DNA of 55,729 bases from Treponema sp. (lineage in GTDB: Bacteria; Spirochaetota; Spirochaetia; Treponematales; Treponemataceae). The notes beneath the pieces were generated by a model. The model was given only the letters and a program-made list of their open reading frames with translations. It made no database searches and had not been told where the DNA came from. Of the stretch, positions 1 through 7,699 are shown in pieces (positions within the stretch are counted from its first letter, which is position 1; each line of letters starts with the position of its first letter). Location: assembly GCA_017961705.1 (NCBI GenBank), contig JAGCWT010000220.1:1-55729 (forward strand). Reading direction: 5' to 3'. The position numbers and the translations under genes were made by a program.

Positions 1-37
1 AGAAAGCGCAGTCCAACCGGTATAGCAAATAACAAAC

Positions 38-475
38 ATGCTCAAAAAACATGGCACACTTTTTACAGACTTTCCAAACATCTGGCCAATCAAGAACGGA
101 ATAGGCCACATATCCATGGCTTTTGGCCAGAACAAGCACCCCTTCACCGGCCAGTGGTACATCCACAAGGGCATGGACATAAGCACCTACCGCACCGGCG
201 ACCCGGTAATGGCAACAGCAAACGGCACGGTAGTCGCTGTAGGCTACGACTTTGACGGTTACGGCAACTACATAATCATCAAGCACAAGCACGGCATCTA
301 CACCCGCTATGCACACCTTTCCGTTGTCCGCGTAGCAAAGGGCGATTCCGTAAGGCAAAGGCAGATAGTCGGCAATATAGGCAACACGGGTCTTTCCACA
401 GGCCCACACTTGCACTATGAAGTTCACGTAGGTTCGGACGTTGTAGATCCGGCAAAATACATAAACATAAAATAA
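38..475 (+). CDS. M23 (LytM-type) peptidase domain protein, 5' end disrupted or missing
   Basis: Zinc endopeptidase fold that cleaves peptidoglycan cross-bridges. The 145 residues are almost only the catalytic domain: HxxxD ligands at His43/Asp47, His93, and the HLH motif at 124-126. Family members in spirochaetes normally carry a membrane anchor and coiled coil before this domain, but here there is no signal peptide and no Shine-Dalgarno before the ATG. An in-frame TAG lies at 23-25, and the codons between it and the ATG still read like the linker before the domain. The stop codon at 473-475 directly abuts the bactofilin ATG, so the two are probably translated together. Either the gene is broken upstream or the N-terminus lies in another frame outside the window. 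Domain assignment is firm; start is not. Confidence 0.8.
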   Translation: MLKKHGTLFTDFPNIWPIKNGIGHISMAFGQNKHPFTGQWYIHKGMDISTYRTGDPVMATANGTVVAVGYDFDGYGNYIIIKHKHGIYTRYAHLSVVRVAKGDSVRQRQIVGNIGNTGLSTGPHLHYEVHVGSDVVDPAKYINIK

Positions 476-967
476 ATGGCACTTTTTAACGACGATTATT
501 CAATAAACAGCATACTAGGAAACGGCTCCACAATAAAAGGCAACCTTAGGATAAACGGCTGCATCCACATTGACGGAGACTTGGACGGAAACCTAGAATC
601 CTCAGGAAACGTAATAATCGGTGAGCATGCCCGCATAAACGGAAGCATAAACGCAAAATCCATTACAATTGGCGGCGTAATAAAAGGCGACGTAATCGCT
701 CCAGAGGGAGTCCACCTTCTTTCCTCCAGCATTGTAATCGGAGACATACAGACTCACCATTTCCAGGAAGACAAAAACGTTCTAATCCACGGCCACTGCA
801 TTGCTCTAAGCGACGACTCCTTCTACAACGAGGCCGTTCAGAAGTGGCAGGATAAGCAGGCAATAGCAAGCGCCTCTATCCTAAAAGACATGAAGATAAA
901 CTTGCCGGATCAGCAGGAGCCCAGCGAAAGCAACCTGGCAGACATGCAGGAGAGCGAATGGAAGTAG
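476..967 (+). CDS. Bactofilin (polymer-forming cytoskeletal protein)
   Basis: Bactofilins polymerise without nucleotide into membrane-associated filaments that position cell-wall enzymes. Residues about 15-105 show the right-handed beta-helix repeat (alternating short hydrophobics with IxGxI/GxV turns), flanked by a short N-terminal and a longer polar C-terminal tail; 163 residues is normal for the family. The ATG follows the stop codon of the M23 peptidase without a gap, and its last codons overlap the next gene by 10 bases, so this is an operon with translational coupling. Bactofilin/M23 pairs are known in several phyla as cell-shape modules, which suggests the filament localises the peptidase (inference). 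Confidence 0.93.
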   Translation: MALFNDDYSINSILGNGSTIKGNLRINGCIHIDGDLDGNLESSGNVIIGEHARINGSINAKSITIGGVIKGDVIAPEGVHLLSSSIVIGDIQTHHFQEDKNVLIHGHCIALSDDSFYNEAVQKWQDKQAIASASILKDMKINLPDQQEPSESNLADMQESEWK

Positions 968-1500
968 ACGCTTTAAGCCAAGGCCTGTATTTTTCCGCAG
1001 CCCAGGCAGCAGCTACAGAAGCAGCCAAGCGTTCAAAACAAAAAGAGGAAGCAGAAAAAACCGCCCGAACAAAAAAGAATGTGTTTGCATCTACAATAGA
1101 GCGCACTCAGGCGGAATACAAGCTAAAGCAGGAGGGGCTTCCACCGCAAATTGCAGGAATGTCAACGGAAGAAGCCGTTGTTTTCCTAAAAGATGCGGCA
1201 GATGTCGCAGCAGAAAAACTAAAGGCATGCCAATTGCCGGAAAACTTCGCTGACTACCGCCAAAAAGTCAGCCAGTTCATGAAATACATAGTAAAGAACA
1301 ATTACACCGTAAAGCAGCAAAAGCATACGGGCCTGAACAGCAGGGGATGCAAATTTGAACCCTACACTCAGGTAAAAATGATTAACGCCAAGCTCGACGA
1401 AATGGCACAGTGGCTTTTACACACCCACAGCGACACGCTGCAGATGCTTGCCAAAATTGACGAAATTAACGGGCTTTTGGTGGACTTAATGGCAACTTGA
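958..1500 (+). CDS. YaaR family protein (DUF327)
   Basis: 180-residue, largely helical protein matching the YaaR/DUF327 family of Firmicutes and spirochaetes. The N-terminal 60 residues are Ala/Lys/Glu rich and probably disordered or coiled coil; the conserved part is the C-terminal two thirds, containing the FMKYIVKNNYTVK segment and a final helix with KIDEINGLLVDL. Its molecular function is not established. In Bacillus a YaaR gene sits close to the PSP1 protein YaaT/RicT, and the same association occurs here 88 bases downstream. The start overlaps the bactofilin 3' end. No frameshift or unusual residue is seen. Confidence 0.85.
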   Translation: MEVDALSQGLYFSAAQAAATEAAKRSKQKEEAEKTARTKKNVFASTIERTQAEYKLKQEGLPPQIAGMSTEEAVVFLKDAADVAAEKLKACQLPENFADYRQKVSQFMKYIVKNNYTVKQQKHTGLNSRGCKFEPYTQVKMINAKLDEMAQWLLHTHSDTLQMLAKIDEINGLLVDLMAT

Positions 1501-1588
1501 CGCGGAATAGAACCGCAGCCGTCCGGGGAGCAGAGGTTATGCCAAAAAACTAACCGCCGCCACCCAGGGCACAAGTCACGGAGGTTTT

Positions 1589-2536
1589 ATGTCAGACATT
1601 TTTGAACAAGACATAGATGACGAAAGCGAAAACATAGAAAACCTGGAGGACAACTCCAACTACGAGCGCAACAGCGGCTCCTATGTTTTCCCCAAAAATC
1701 TTATAAAGCTAAAGCTTGAATACTCAAACGAAGGCATCTACGCCTCAGCCGCCGACGAAATATCGCCAGATTCAGCGGAATTCCAAGAACTCAGCAGCCC
1801 CGGCAAGCACGTAATCGCCCCAACCCGCTACGGAGACGACCTTGCCCTGGTACTCGGCAAAGTAGACAAACCGGTCGGAATCAAGCCCAGCGACATAGTA
1901 AAAATCGTGCGCCTTGCAGACCAGAACGACCTTGCCCACGCAGAAGAACTGGAAGAAAAAGAAAAGCACGCCTACGAAGTCTTCAGGGAAAAAGTTGCAA
2001 CCCACCACCTGGACATGAAGCTCATAACGGTGCATTTCCTTGTAGGAGAACCAAAAGCACTCTTCTTCTTTTCCAGCGACAACCGCGTAGACTTCAGGGA
2101 ACTCGTAAAAGACCTTGTCACCGTCTTCAAAATGCGCATCGAACTGCGCCAAATCGGTGTCCGCGACGAAAGCCGCATAACAGGAGGCCTTGGCGTATGC
2201 GGAAGACCCTACTGCTGCCACTCCGTAAGCGACAAACTGCGCCCCGTAAGCATCCGCATGGCAAAAGAGCAAAACCTTAGCCTCAACTCCACAAAAATAA
2301 GCGGCCAGTGCGGAAGGCTCCTCTGCTGCCTAAGCTACGAATTTGACTGGTACGCCGAGGCAAGAAAAAAGCTCCCCACAGAAGGCATCCGCCTCAACTA
2401 CGACGAAACATCTTTCCGCGTAACGGAAGTAAACCCGCTAACGCAAATGGTAAGAATGCAGGGAGAAGACGGCCGGCAGCTGGAAATAAACGCATCCCGC
2501 TTCGTGCGAGACGGCAACCGCTGGAGAATCAATTAA
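1589..2536 (+). CDS. PSP1 C-terminal domain protein (RicT/YaaT-like)
   Basis: 315 residues. The conserved core holds the paired cysteine motifs GVCGRPYCCHSV and GQCGRLLCCLSYE that in Bacillus RicT help bind iron-sulfur clusters in the RicAFT complex, which affects RNase Y-dependent RNA processing and development. The C-terminal part (about 240-315) is the usual small beta domain. The N-terminal 50 residues are acidic and low complexity. A good Shine-Dalgarno (cacggaggt) precedes the ATG. It follows the YaaR gene as in Firmicutes. RicA and RicF are not visible here, so the exact partner set in this organism is unknown. Confidence 0.88.
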   Translation: MSDIFEQDIDDESENIENLEDNSNYERNSGSYVFPKNLIKLKLEYSNEGIYASAADEISPDSAEFQELSSPGKHVIAPTRYGDDLALVLGKVDKPVGIKPSDIVKIVRLADQNDLAHAEELEEKEKHAYEVFREKVATHHLDMKLITVHFLVGEPKALFFFSSDNRVDFRELVKDLVTVFKMRIELRQIGVRDESRITGGLGVCGRPYCCHSVSDKLRPVSIRMAKEQNLSLNSTKISGQCGRLLCCLSYEFDWYAEARKKLPTEGIRLNYDETSFRVTEVNPLTQMVRMQGEDGRQLEINASRFVRDGNRWRIN

Positions 2537-2573
2537 AAATATTTTTTCTTGTTTTTCTGGACCGCACTTTATA

Positions 2574-2661
2574 TGCTAGCCCGCTTTCCAGGGCTACGCT
2601 ACCGCTCCGGCCCGCCCTTAAGGCGGTCTGGCTGCGCCACCCTTCCAATCGGGGGTAGGCT
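2574..2661 (-). repeat. Dispersed structured repeat, family 1, copy 1
   Basis: On the minus strand this reads cctacccccgattggaaggg, then a GGCGCAGCC segment, a variable hairpin (accgcc/ggcggg-type arms), and ends ccctggaaagcgggctagc. Together with the copy at 37455 it forms a subfamily sharing the tail tagcatataaa...ggtccagaaaaa. It fills the gap between two convergent genes and may also act as a transcription stop. The same family occurs at about 16178, 23698, 25431, 26965, 31051 (partial), 32967, 37455 and 51490. Confidence 0.75.
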
Positions 2662-2689
2662 CTGTTTTTTAAGCGCAAGTTTCCTTAGC

Positions 2690-3421
2690 TCACCGCAAAA
2701 GGGCAATCAGCATGTCCTCGCTACCAGTAAAAGGCGCTTTCTCCCACGACGAATAGAATTCACACTCAGCAAAGCCAGCCTCACCCGCAAAATCCCTAAT
2801 CTCGGCATCCGTAACAGGGCACACCTTGTCCTTGCTCACAACCGGAAGAATCTTTCCGCTACCGGTCTCTATATCCTGCGACAAAATAAAGCCCCCGTTA
2901 TCACCGGAAGCAATCTCCGTGCTAAGCGTTACGCGCAAACTTTTCCTCTGTGGCAACTGTACAAGCGGCACTTTGCTGAATTTTCTGTAATTGTAAAGGG
3001 AAATAATAAGACTGCCGTCCTGTGTCAGCAGCTGCTTGCAGTCAAAAAAGAATTTGCGCAAAAGAGTCTTATCGTGAATAAAAATAATCCTGTCGTCAAG
3101 AATAGAAATTAAGTTGTAGAATCCCTTGCCTAAAAAGCGTGCCATGTCCAAATAAGACATCTGAAAAAACCGTATGGACATAAGCTGGTTGCGCCGCCTC
3201 AAATTTGCAGAACGCAGCATCTCCTGAAAGTTTTCAATGCCGGTAACGTCCTTCCCTTCGCGGGCAAGCAGGTGCTCAAAAAGCCCCGTACCGCACCCCA
3301 CGCGCAAAAGCTTTGCCGGATCAGGATAATTTTTTAACTGTTCTTTATAAAACTTTTTCTGAGCCTCCGTCACCGGATACAACTCATCATAATATTCTAT
3401 TATATTTTGAATTATTTCCAT
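2690..3421 (-). CDS. Class I SAM-dependent methyltransferase
   Basis: 243 residues with a Rossmann-type methyltransferase core: motif I reads LLRVGCGTGLFEHLL (about residues 37-51), followed by an acidic strand end (VTGIE) and an ILDDRIIF motif IV region. The substrate cannot be told; fold relatives methylate small molecules, proteins or RNA. The gene stands alone and converges on the PSP1 gene. On the minus strand a -35 TTGCAA and a -10 TATAAT end 8 bases before the ATG with no separate untranslated leader, so the mRNA may be leaderless; an AAAGGT right before the ATG could still act as a weak ribosome site. Confidence 0.8.
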   Translation of the reverse strand: MEIIQNIIEYYDELYPVTEAQKKFYKEQLKNYPDPAKLLRVGCGTGLFEHLLAREGKDVTGIENFQEMLRSANLRRRNQLMSIRFFQMSYLDMARFLGKGFYNLISILDDRIIFIHDKTLLRKFFFDCKQLLTQDGSLIISLYNYRKFSKVPLVQLPQRKSLRVTLSTEIASGDNGGFILSQDIETGSGKILPVVSKDKVCPVTDAEIRDFAGEAGFAECEFYSSWEKAPFTGSEDMLIALLR

Positions 3422-3537
3422 ACCTTTATATTATAAGGCAAATTACATATTTTGCAAATTTTTTAAAAAGCAAAGCCCAGTATTTTTCTTATGCCACCAG
3501 CTAAAGACAATCAATTATAAACATCAGCAAAAAAACC

Positions 3538-3562
3538 GTTCCCTGAGCCCGTCGAAGGGAAC
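3538..3562. repeat. Short inverted repeat of the ccctgag...tcgaaggg type
   Basis: Palindromic unit gttccctgagcccgtcgaag plus ggaac. Related units are at 25495-25515 and 32930-32950. Similar short elements are scattered between genes in many unrelated bacterial genomes; their role is unknown. Confidence 0.6.
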
Positions 3563-3589
3563 TTACCCCAAAAAAAGCATCTGTTAAAA

Positions 3590-3770
3590 AGCTGGGGTTC
3601 TTAGGCATATCGCGAAACATTGAGCGATATGGCCCCTAAGCGGTGCTGGAAAGGTGGGGAGGTTTGGAACTCGCAACGAAGTTTCAAGCGGGGGAGGAAA
3701 ACCCGCTTCCGAGTAGAGGTTTTCCTCCCCTCCAAATTCGGGGTCCAAGGGTCCACCCTTGAAAATTTAA
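3590..3770. repeat. Structured repeat family 2, copy A
   Basis: About 180 bp, nearly identical over most of its length to the copy at 4694-4858 and in the same orientation. It contains a 13-bp hairpin (ggggaggaaaacc/ggttttcctcccc), the block gcaacgaagtttcaagcg, and a variable hairpin near its left end. Here the variable hairpin has arms catatcgc/gcgatatg; the other copy has only a gggaaaccc tip. The repeat ends at the stop codon of the ABC ATPase gene. The gap 3422-3771 holds nothing else. Confidence 0.85.
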
Positions 3771-3771
3771 T

Positions 3772-4512
3772 TTATCTTCTTACTTCGTTAACCTGCTCGC
3801 CGTCAAGAATATAGACCACGTGGTTGCACATGTCCACAATGCGCTGGTCGTGGGTAGAAAAAACAAAGGTTGTCTTTAGCTCACTGTTAAGCTTCTGCAT
3901 AAGCTCAAGAATCTGGCCGCCTGTCTTGCTGTCAAGGTTTGCGGTAGGCTCATCTGCAAGAATAACCGGTGCCTTTGTAACAAGGGCGCGCGCTATGGCA
4001 ACCCTCTGCCTCTGTCCGCCGCTAAGCTCAGAAGGCTTGTGCTTTTTCCAGTCAGTAAGCCCAACTGTTTCTATAAGATAGTCAATCCATTCCTTCCTTT
4101 GCGAAGAAGTCATCTTTGCACACGGAGAATCCTTGCTAACAAGATTAAGCGGAAGCTCAACGTTCTCAAAAACATTAAGAACTGGTATAAGATTAAAATT
4201 CTGAAAGATAAAGCCAACGTGGGAAGAGCGGATCTCCGTAATCCGCCTGTCAAGGGCAGAAGGTATAACACCGCCCTCCGGCAGCTTGTAGCCACCGTAA
4301 ATGTCTATGCCGTCCAGAATCACAGTTCCAGAAGAAGGCAAATCCACCAAGCCAATAATATTAAGCGTAGTAGACTTCCCAGACCCAGAAGGCCCGGAAA
4401 TAGCGGCAAGTTCCCCTTTTTCAATAGAAAAATTCACATTTTTCACCGCAGGAACAAAAACCTTGCCCATCTGATACTTCTTCTTAACATCAATCAACTC
4501 AACAATCGGCAT
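3772..4512 (-). CDS. ABC transporter ATP-binding protein, LolD/MacB-type, orphan
   Basis: Cytoplasmic ATPase subunit that would power a membrane partner. 246 residues with Walker A GPSGSGKS at 40-47, signature LSGGQ at 163-167, Walker B LADE ending Asp187/Glu188, and the H-loop STHDQ. The overall pattern fits the LolD/MacB/FtsE group that drives lipoprotein release or efflux. No permease gene is next to it, which is unusual because these ATPases are normally encoded beside one or two FtsX-like permeases. It sits between two direct copies of repeat family 2, so the partner may have been lost or moved. On the minus strand a -35 TTGAAA, 17-base spacer and -10 TAGGAT end 6 bases before the ATG. 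Confidence 0.9.
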   Translation of the reverse strand: MPIVELIDVKKKYQMGKVFVPAVKNVNFSIEKGELAAISGPSGSGKSTTLNIIGLVDLPSSGTVILDGIDIYGGYKLPEGGVIPSALDRRITEIRSSHVGFIFQNFNLIPVLNVFENVELPLNLVSKDSPCAKMTSSQRKEWIDYLIETVGLTDWKKHKPSELSGGQRQRVAIARALVTKAPVILADEPTANLDSKTGGQILELMQKLNSELKTTFVFSTHDQRIVDMCNHVVYILDGEQVNEVRR

Positions 4513-4518
4513 TTTTCC

Positions 4519-4547
4519 ATCCTATCACAAACCCCCACCTTTTTCAA
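4519..4547 (-). promoter_or_regulatory. Promoter of the ABC ATPase gene
   Basis: Minus-strand TTGAAA (4547-4542), 17-base spacer, TAGGAT (4524-4519), then 6 bases to the ATG. This implies transcription starts at or next to the start codon. Confidence 0.55.
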
Positions 4548-4559
4548 TTACTCGCTCCC

Positions 4560-4645
4560 AGCCCCATGCAAATAAGCCAGAAATCGCCCTTCGTGTACAC
4601 CGCACACACTTGCTACAGTATATCTGTGCAGCATAAAGCAGGTTC
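4560..4645. repeat. Repeat family 3, copy 1
   Basis: Block sharing atgcaaa, cccttcg-gtacaccgca, cacttgctac and tgtgcagc in the same order with 12943-13020. It probably forms a small hairpin. No coding sequence is visible. Confidence 0.6.
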
Positions 4646-4693
4646 CAAAAAATCAACTCATGAATATAAAAACAAGAAGTAAGCAATAAACGC

Positions 4694-4858
4694 ATCCTGT
4701 AAAAACTTGGGGTTCTTAGGGGGAAACCCTAAGCGGTGCTGGAAAGGTGGGGTGGTTTGGAACTCGCAACGAAGTTTCAAGCGGGGGAGGAAAACCCGCT
4801 TCCGAGTAGAGGTTTTCCTCCCCTCCAAATTCGGGGTCCAAGGGCCCACCCTTGAAAA
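4694..4858. repeat. Structured repeat family 2, copy B
   Basis: Second copy of the element at 3590-3770, same orientation, differing mainly in the left variable hairpin and in a few single bases. Together with repeat family 3 it fills the gap 4513-4864. Confidence 0.85.
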
Positions 4859-4864
4859 ACTAGT

Positions 4865-4896
4865 TTGACAAAACTCCCATATTAAGTCATTATATA
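4865..4896 (+). promoter_or_regulatory. Promoter of the beta-helix surface protein gene
   Basis: Consensus TTGACA at 4865-4870. Candidate -10 elements are CATTAT (4888-4893, 17-base spacing) or TATATA (4891-4896, 20-base spacing). A strong Shine-Dalgarno (acaaggagg) lies just before the ATG at 4921. Confidence 0.6.
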
Positions 4897-4920
4897 GTAG
4901 GAGTTAACAAGGAGGAAAAA

Positions 4921-5841
4921 ATGAAAAAACTGGCAGTCATCCTTTTGACCGCAACAATGATTTTTCATATTTCCGCAACCGAAAGAAGCGTCCAGGGGCA
5001 AAAAGAGCCTTTTTCACCAGACACCCCCCGGCTTTCCCAGGCAAACTACGGCTCCCTAAGAGGCGTAATCCCAGCCTACCATTTTAACCCCTCATTCGTA
5101 AAAGAAATAAACGCCACCCTGGAAGACGAAAACATAGAGATTCTCCCCACAGAAAACCCCTTCGTAAAAGTGGACATAATCTCCAGGCAGGCAGAAACCG
5201 TCCCCTTCTACGAGGTAAAAGGCGGCGAACTAATAATCAAATCGGCAAAAAGAAAAATAGAAAACGACACTGTAACAGTAAAAGTCTACATACCCAAAAA
5301 CCACAGGGCACAGGGCATATTCATCAAAACAAATAAGGGCAACATAGAACTGCACAGGCAGAAGGCAAAAAAAATCGACCTGGAAACAGACCGCGGAGTC
5401 ATAACGCTAAACGGAATCGATTCAAAAAAAGTATACGTAGACGCAAGCCACGGCGACGTAAAAATACTGGATCTAACAAGCGACTATGTAGAACTTGACG
5501 TTTCACGCCACGACCTTTTCATAGACAAGATAAAAACCACGGAACTTTCCATAGAAACAAACTCAGGAGACGTAAAAGCCTCCAGAATTCAAACCGAAAA
5601 GCTTTACATAGACAGCTCAAGCGGAGACATAACGCTACAGTTTGCATCCCCAATCACAAAGAACTCGTCTGTATACACAAAAAAAGGCGACATAAAAATC
5701 TTCAAGCCCCGAAACTCATGGTGCAGATACATCACAAGCTCAAAATACGGAAAGTTCGACAACGACTTTGACAGCTCAGATTCAAGCGTAAAATTTTCCG
5801 TTGAGACAAAAAATGGAACTGTTTCCATAATAAAAAAATAA
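4921..5841 (+). CDS. Exported beta-helix protein, DUF4097-like
   Basis: 306 residues. Residues 1-20 form a typical signal peptide (Lys-Lys, hydrophobic stretch, ISATE). From about 115 onward the sequence consists of short repeating strands with SGDVK/KGNIE/KGDIK turns, the pattern of the DUF4097 adhesin-like beta-helix. Members are exported and often linked to envelope-stress or signalling operons, but no enzymatic role is known. The acyl-ACP thioesterase gene follows after 23 bases, so the two are probably co-transcribed. It lacks a membrane anchor, so a periplasmic location is likely (inference). Confidence 0.75.
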   Translation: MKKLAVILLTATMIFHISATERSVQGQKEPFSPDTPRLSQANYGSLRGVIPAYHFNPSFVKEINATLEDENIEILPTENPFVKVDIISRQAETVPFYEVKGGELIIKSAKRKIENDTVTVKVYIPKNHRAQGIFIKTNKGNIELHRQKAKKIDLETDRGVITLNGIDSKKVYVDASHGDVKILDLTSDYVELDVSRHDLFIDKIKTTELSIETNSGDVKASRIQTEKLYIDSSSGDITLQFASPITKNSSVYTKKGDIKIFKPRNSWCRYITSSKYGKFDNDFDSSDSSVKFSVETKNGTVSIIKK

Positions 5842-5864
5842 TTTAAATAAGCAAGAAGGAAAAA

Positions 5865-6620
5865 ATGGAAGAATACAAGTCATGGCACGAAGAAGACGGA
5901 ATCACATTCCACAACCAGATGAACATATTTTTTAGCCAGTGCGACAAATTCAAAAGGCTAAGCCTGCACGAACTCCTTCGCATAACGTCAGACACCGCCG
6001 TAGAAGAATACAGGCAGCGCGGACTTTCCAGGGACGTTTTAACCCAAAACGGATACGCAATACTTGTTTCCCGCGTCTCATTTAAAATCAACAGGATGCC
6101 TAAAGAAAACGAGCACATAACAATCACCACTTGGGAAGAAAAACCCGAAGCGCTCCAATTCGTAAGGGCATACCGCATAAAAGACAAAGACGGCAACCCC
6201 ATCGTAGAAGGCTTGTCATCATGGCTACTTGTAAACCCAGAAACAAGAAGAATCCTTCCGCTAAAAAATTTTACCATGCGCACAGCCCCAACAGAACAAA
6301 AGCAAAATGAATGCGCCAAACCAGGAAAAATTTCCATACCAGAAAACATGGAGCTTCTTGCAGAACGGAAAATCCTCTTCTCAGACATGGATGGCAACGG
6401 CCACACAAACAACTCGCGTTACGGAGCCTTTGCAATGGATGCCCTAAGCGAAGAATTCCAGGCCAAAAACCTTACCGCCTTCCGCCTAAACTACTCAAAA
6501 GAAGCACGCCCCGGCGAAACCCTAAAAATCTACGGTTCATTCAACAAAGAAACAAACACCTACACCGTAGTAGGCAAAACAGAAAGCGACACTTCCTTCG
6601 AAGCCCTGCTCACTTTCTAA
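5865..6620 (+). CDS. Acyl-ACP thioesterase (FatA/FatB family)
   Basis: Hydrolyses acyl-acyl carrier protein to release free fatty acid. 251 residues form a tandem hot-dog fold: the N-terminal half (about 10-150) has the TSDTAVEEY and WEEKPEALQFVRAYRI segments, and the C-terminal half carries the conserved DMDGNGHTNNSRYGAF motif, matching the family D/N-x-H active-site signature. Length is normal for bacterial homologues. A good Shine-Dalgarno (agaagg) precedes the ATG, 23 bases after the beta-helix gene. Confidence 0.9.
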   Translation: MEEYKSWHEEDGITFHNQMNIFFSQCDKFKRLSLHELLRITSDTAVEEYRQRGLSRDVLTQNGYAILVSRVSFKINRMPKENEHITITTWEEKPEALQFVRAYRIKDKDGNPIVEGLSSWLLVNPETRRILPLKNFTMRTAPTEQKQNECAKPGKISIPENMELLAERKILFSDMDGNGHTNNSRYGAFAMDALSEEFQAKNLTAFRLNYSKEARPGETLKIYGSFNKETNTYTVVGKTESDTSFEALLTF

Positions 6621-6627
6621 ATCCAAA

Positions 6628-6720
6628 GGAGGGGAAAGCCTTCCCCTGCGGCCGCACTTCGTTGCGTCCTACCCCTTCTGCGGGGCAATCTCTTTGCAAA
6701 GCCCCGCAACGCCCCAATAT
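6628..6720. repeat. GC-rich hairpin cluster
   Basis: Contains ggggaaagccttcccc and a longer stem gcggggc/gccccgc. It lacks the diagnostic core of repeat family 1 but has similar composition; it may be a divergent copy or a terminator region after the thioesterase gene. Confidence 0.4.
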
Positions 6721-6764
6721 GAAGTTATGTTAGCAAATAAAGCTGGAGGCCAAAGCCTGCTCTG

Positions 6765-6793
6765 TTGAATAAAAAACCTTCACTTGCTAAAAT
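6765..6793 (+). promoter_or_regulatory. Promoter placing transcription start at the lipoprotein ATG
   Basis: TTGAAT (6765-6770), 17-base spacer, extended -10 TGC-TAAAAT (6788-6793), then 7 bases to ATG 6801. The TTG at 6765 is therefore better read as the -35 element than as a start codon. Confidence 0.65.
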
Positions 6794-6800
6794 ACAAGGC

Positions 6801-7268
6801 ATGAAGCACATACTTTTCCCAGCAGCCCTATGCATCACATTAACACTTGCACTCTTTTCCGGCTGCAAAACAACAAGTCCGGTTACGCAAAAGCCAAGCC
6901 CGGCCCCCGCTAAAAAGGCAGAAACACGGCTTGACCTGTGGCAGCACCGCGCAGAACTAAGAAACTACATAAGCAAGCAAGAAGGCAAAACCTTTACCTA
7001 CAGGAACGGCAGAATAGAAAACATAACCCTTGGCGAATGGAACAGCGGCTACTGCTTCCACTCCCTAAAAATTGGCGACGACTATTCTGTTATAGAAAAA
7101 AAACTCAAGCCAGACTTTGAACTTGCCTACAAACTCCAGTCATTCACAAAAGGCTTTGTCTATACAGAAAAAAGCGGCAAAAAATATTATCTGGAAATCA
7201 ACCTGGACGAAAAGAACCGGGTCTACCTGATTAACTACCAGTATGACAACGTTTATTCATTCGAGTAA
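6801..7268 (+). CDS. Small lipoprotein of unknown function
   Basis: From ATG 6801 the product is 155 residues with a lipoprotein signal: MKHILF, hydrophobic core, LFSGC lipobox with the acylated cysteine at about residue 22, followed by a Thr/Pro/Lys-rich linker. The mature part (about 45-155) is a small mixed alpha/beta domain I do not recognise. A longer reading from TTG 6765 would put 12 extra residues before the signal peptide and is less likely. There is no clear Shine-Dalgarno; a promoter ends 7 bases upstream, so a leaderless mRNA is likely. The rescue-factor gene follows 8 bases after the stop codon. Confidence 0.75.
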   Translation: MKHILFPAALCITLTLALFSGCKTTSPVTQKPSPAPAKKAETRLDLWQHRAELRNYISKQEGKTFTYRNGRIENITLGEWNSGYCFHSLKIGDDYSVIEKKLKPDFELAYKLQSFTKGFVYTEKSGKKYYLEINLDEKNRVYLINYQYDNVYSFE

Positions 7269-7276
7269 AAGCTAGC

Positions 7277-7687
7277 ATGGTAAAAGAAGAAATCCGCAAA
7301 TCAATAGAAGAAAACATAGTCTTCACCTTTGCAAGAAGCGGCGGAAAGGGCGGGCAAAACGTAAACAAAGTAAACACAAAGGCACACGGCACCATCCCCC
7401 TTTCCTCCATACGCGGACTAAGCGACGGAGAAAGAGCCATTGTTGCACAAAAACTCCGCGCAAAAATAAATTCAGAAAACAATATATGCGTAAACTGCGA
7501 CGAAGAGCGCCTCCAGGACCTGAACAGAAAAATTGCAATCAACCGCCTGGCAAGCTGGATAGAAAACGCAGCCTACATTCAGCCCAAACGCAAAAAGACA
7601 AAGCCCAGCAGAGCCTCCAAAGAAAAAAGGCTGAATGCAAAGCGCATCCGCTCATTAATAAAGCAGTCGCGGCAAAAGATTTTTTAA
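7277..7687 (+). CDS. arfB: Alternative ribosome-rescue factor, ArfB/YaeJ-like
   Basis: Peptidyl-tRNA hydrolase that frees ribosomes stalled on mRNA lacking a stop codon. 136 residues: the catalytic GGQ motif sits at 25-27 in the context RSGGKGGQNVNKVNTK, typical of class I release-factor domains. There is no codon-recognition domain, and the C-terminus is the expected strongly basic tail (KPSRASKEKRLNAKR...) that inserts into the empty mRNA channel. Length equals E. coli ArfB. It lies 8 bases after the lipoprotein gene and probably shares its transcript. Confidence 0.92.
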   Translation: MVKEEIRKSIEENIVFTFARSGGKGGQNVNKVNTKAHGTIPLSSIRGLSDGERAIVAQKLRAKINSENNICVNCDEERLQDLNRKIAINRLASWIENAAYIQPKRKKTKPSRASKEKRLNAKRIRSLIKQSRQKIF

Positions 7688-7699
7688 AAGGAGATTTTT

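Noticed and set aside
2549..3112. Plus-strand frame covering a repeat copy and the methyltransferase gene
   Set aside because: It reads through repeat family 1 and antisense of a recognisable methyltransferase.
6765..6800. TTG at 6765 as start of the small lipoprotein
   Set aside because: TTGAAT there forms the -35 of a good promoter and the lipoprotein signal begins at ATG 6801.
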